From Bacteroidota bacterium (lineage in GTDB: Bacteria; Bacteroidota; Ignavibacteria; Ignavibacteriales; Ignavibacteriaceae): a stretch of 14,294 nucleotides of DNA. The DNA lies in NCBI GenBank assembly GCA_021796135.1, contig JAJYOQ010000054.1, forward strand, positions 1-14,294, written 5' to 3'. The position numbers were made by a program, and so were the translations under genes. Shown in pieces: positions 14,084 to 14,294 of this stretch. Below the pieces are notes generated by a model, which was not told where the DNA came from, made no database searches, and was given only the letters and a program-made list of their open reading frames with translations. Numbering within the stretch: position 1 is the first letter of the stretch; each line of letters begins with the position of its first letter.

Positions 14084-14112
14084 ATCAAGGAATCGGGTTA
14101 AGGTTAATTATT

Positions 14113-14294
14113 ATGCGTACAATTTACTTGCGGAAAGAGGAGAATGGCTTTATAAGAAAAATATTAATTGATATGGCATATCTCGTCAGCCATAAATTAA
14201 TTCGCCTGCCTAAATATTATTTTGAAGATAATCTTTATCTGCCATATAAGAAAATAGGCGCAGGAATAAATATCGAAAAATATTTTTTACTCAA
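14113..14294 (+). CDS. Unrecognised ORF, truncated by the window end
   Basis: An ATG at 14113 opens a frame that remains free of stops for 60 codons to the last base. It begins MRTIYLRKEENGF and is basic, with many Lys, Ile and Tyr residues; there is no clear signal peptide or strong membrane segment in the visible part. AAGG lies about 9 bases upstream as a plausible ribosome binding site. It starts 29 bases after the PAP2-family stop on the same strand, so the two are probably cotranscribed. I do not recognise a family in this fragment, and the assigned start could be wrong. Confidence 0.5.
   Translation, partial: MRTIYLRKEENGFIRKILIDMAYLVSHKLIRLPKYYFEDNLYLPYKKIGAGINIEKYFLL

Noticed and set aside
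1..14294. Insertion sequence, transposase or integrase
   Set aside because: No ORF on either strand shows a transposase or recombinase motif, and no terminal inverted repeats with target duplications were found by eye.

Overview
This is a 14.3 kb stretch of AT-rich bacterial chromosome. The likely source is a member of the Bacteroidota/Chlorobi/Ignavibacteria assemblage. That placement is an inference from the low GC, the weak Shine-Dalgarno signals before most genes, a monomeric NADP-dependent isocitrate dehydrogenase, the long-form PurC and a DUF971 gene. No rRNA or other decisive phylogenetic marker is present. Nearly all genes are on the minus strand; only the right end and one very small ORF read on the plus strand.

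Housekeeping block (1-5030, minus strand). Read in transcription order, a tight purC - DUF971 - pgsA run occupies the left end, and pgsA runs into the window edge. It joins purine synthesis, a small zinc-binding domain protein and the committed step of phosphatidylglycerol synthesis. To its right lie a 43-codon plus-strand ORF encoding a predicted single-span membrane peptide (2009-2140), a STAS-domain protein with no partner kinase or phosphatase nearby, and the monomeric isocitrate dehydrogenase gene, which ends in a clear intrinsic terminator (2742-2771).

Defence block (5284-12422, minus strand). A complete type I restriction-modification operon is present in the order hsdR - hsdS - accessory gene - hsdM. 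Every junction overlaps by 4-8 bases, so the four genes are probably one translationally coupled transcript. HsdR carries the nuclease and the translocase, HsdS has two target recognition domains, and HsdM is an N6-adenine methyltransferase. The accessory protein has an AlbA_2 (Schlafen-like) N-terminal domain, a degenerate GHKL-type ATPase-like domain, a Gly/Arg/Asp linker made by a GC-rich 24-bp tandem repeat, and a C-terminal winged helix. It is the most interesting gene in the window.

Right end (12423-14294). A tRNA-Phe(GAA) gene on the minus strand, followed by a strong intrinsic terminator, points its 3' end at the restriction operon. A 12-base near-copy of the tRNA 3' end lies at 5175-5186, just beyond hsdM and in the same orientation. 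This hints that the operon may sit in an old tRNA-targeted island, although no integrase is visible. Two plus-strand genes follow: an exported or membrane PAP2-family protein with two altered active-site positions, and an unrecognised ORF cut off by the window end.

I see no certain new system. The best candidate for something under-described is the AlbA_2/ATPase-like protein locked inside the type I operon.
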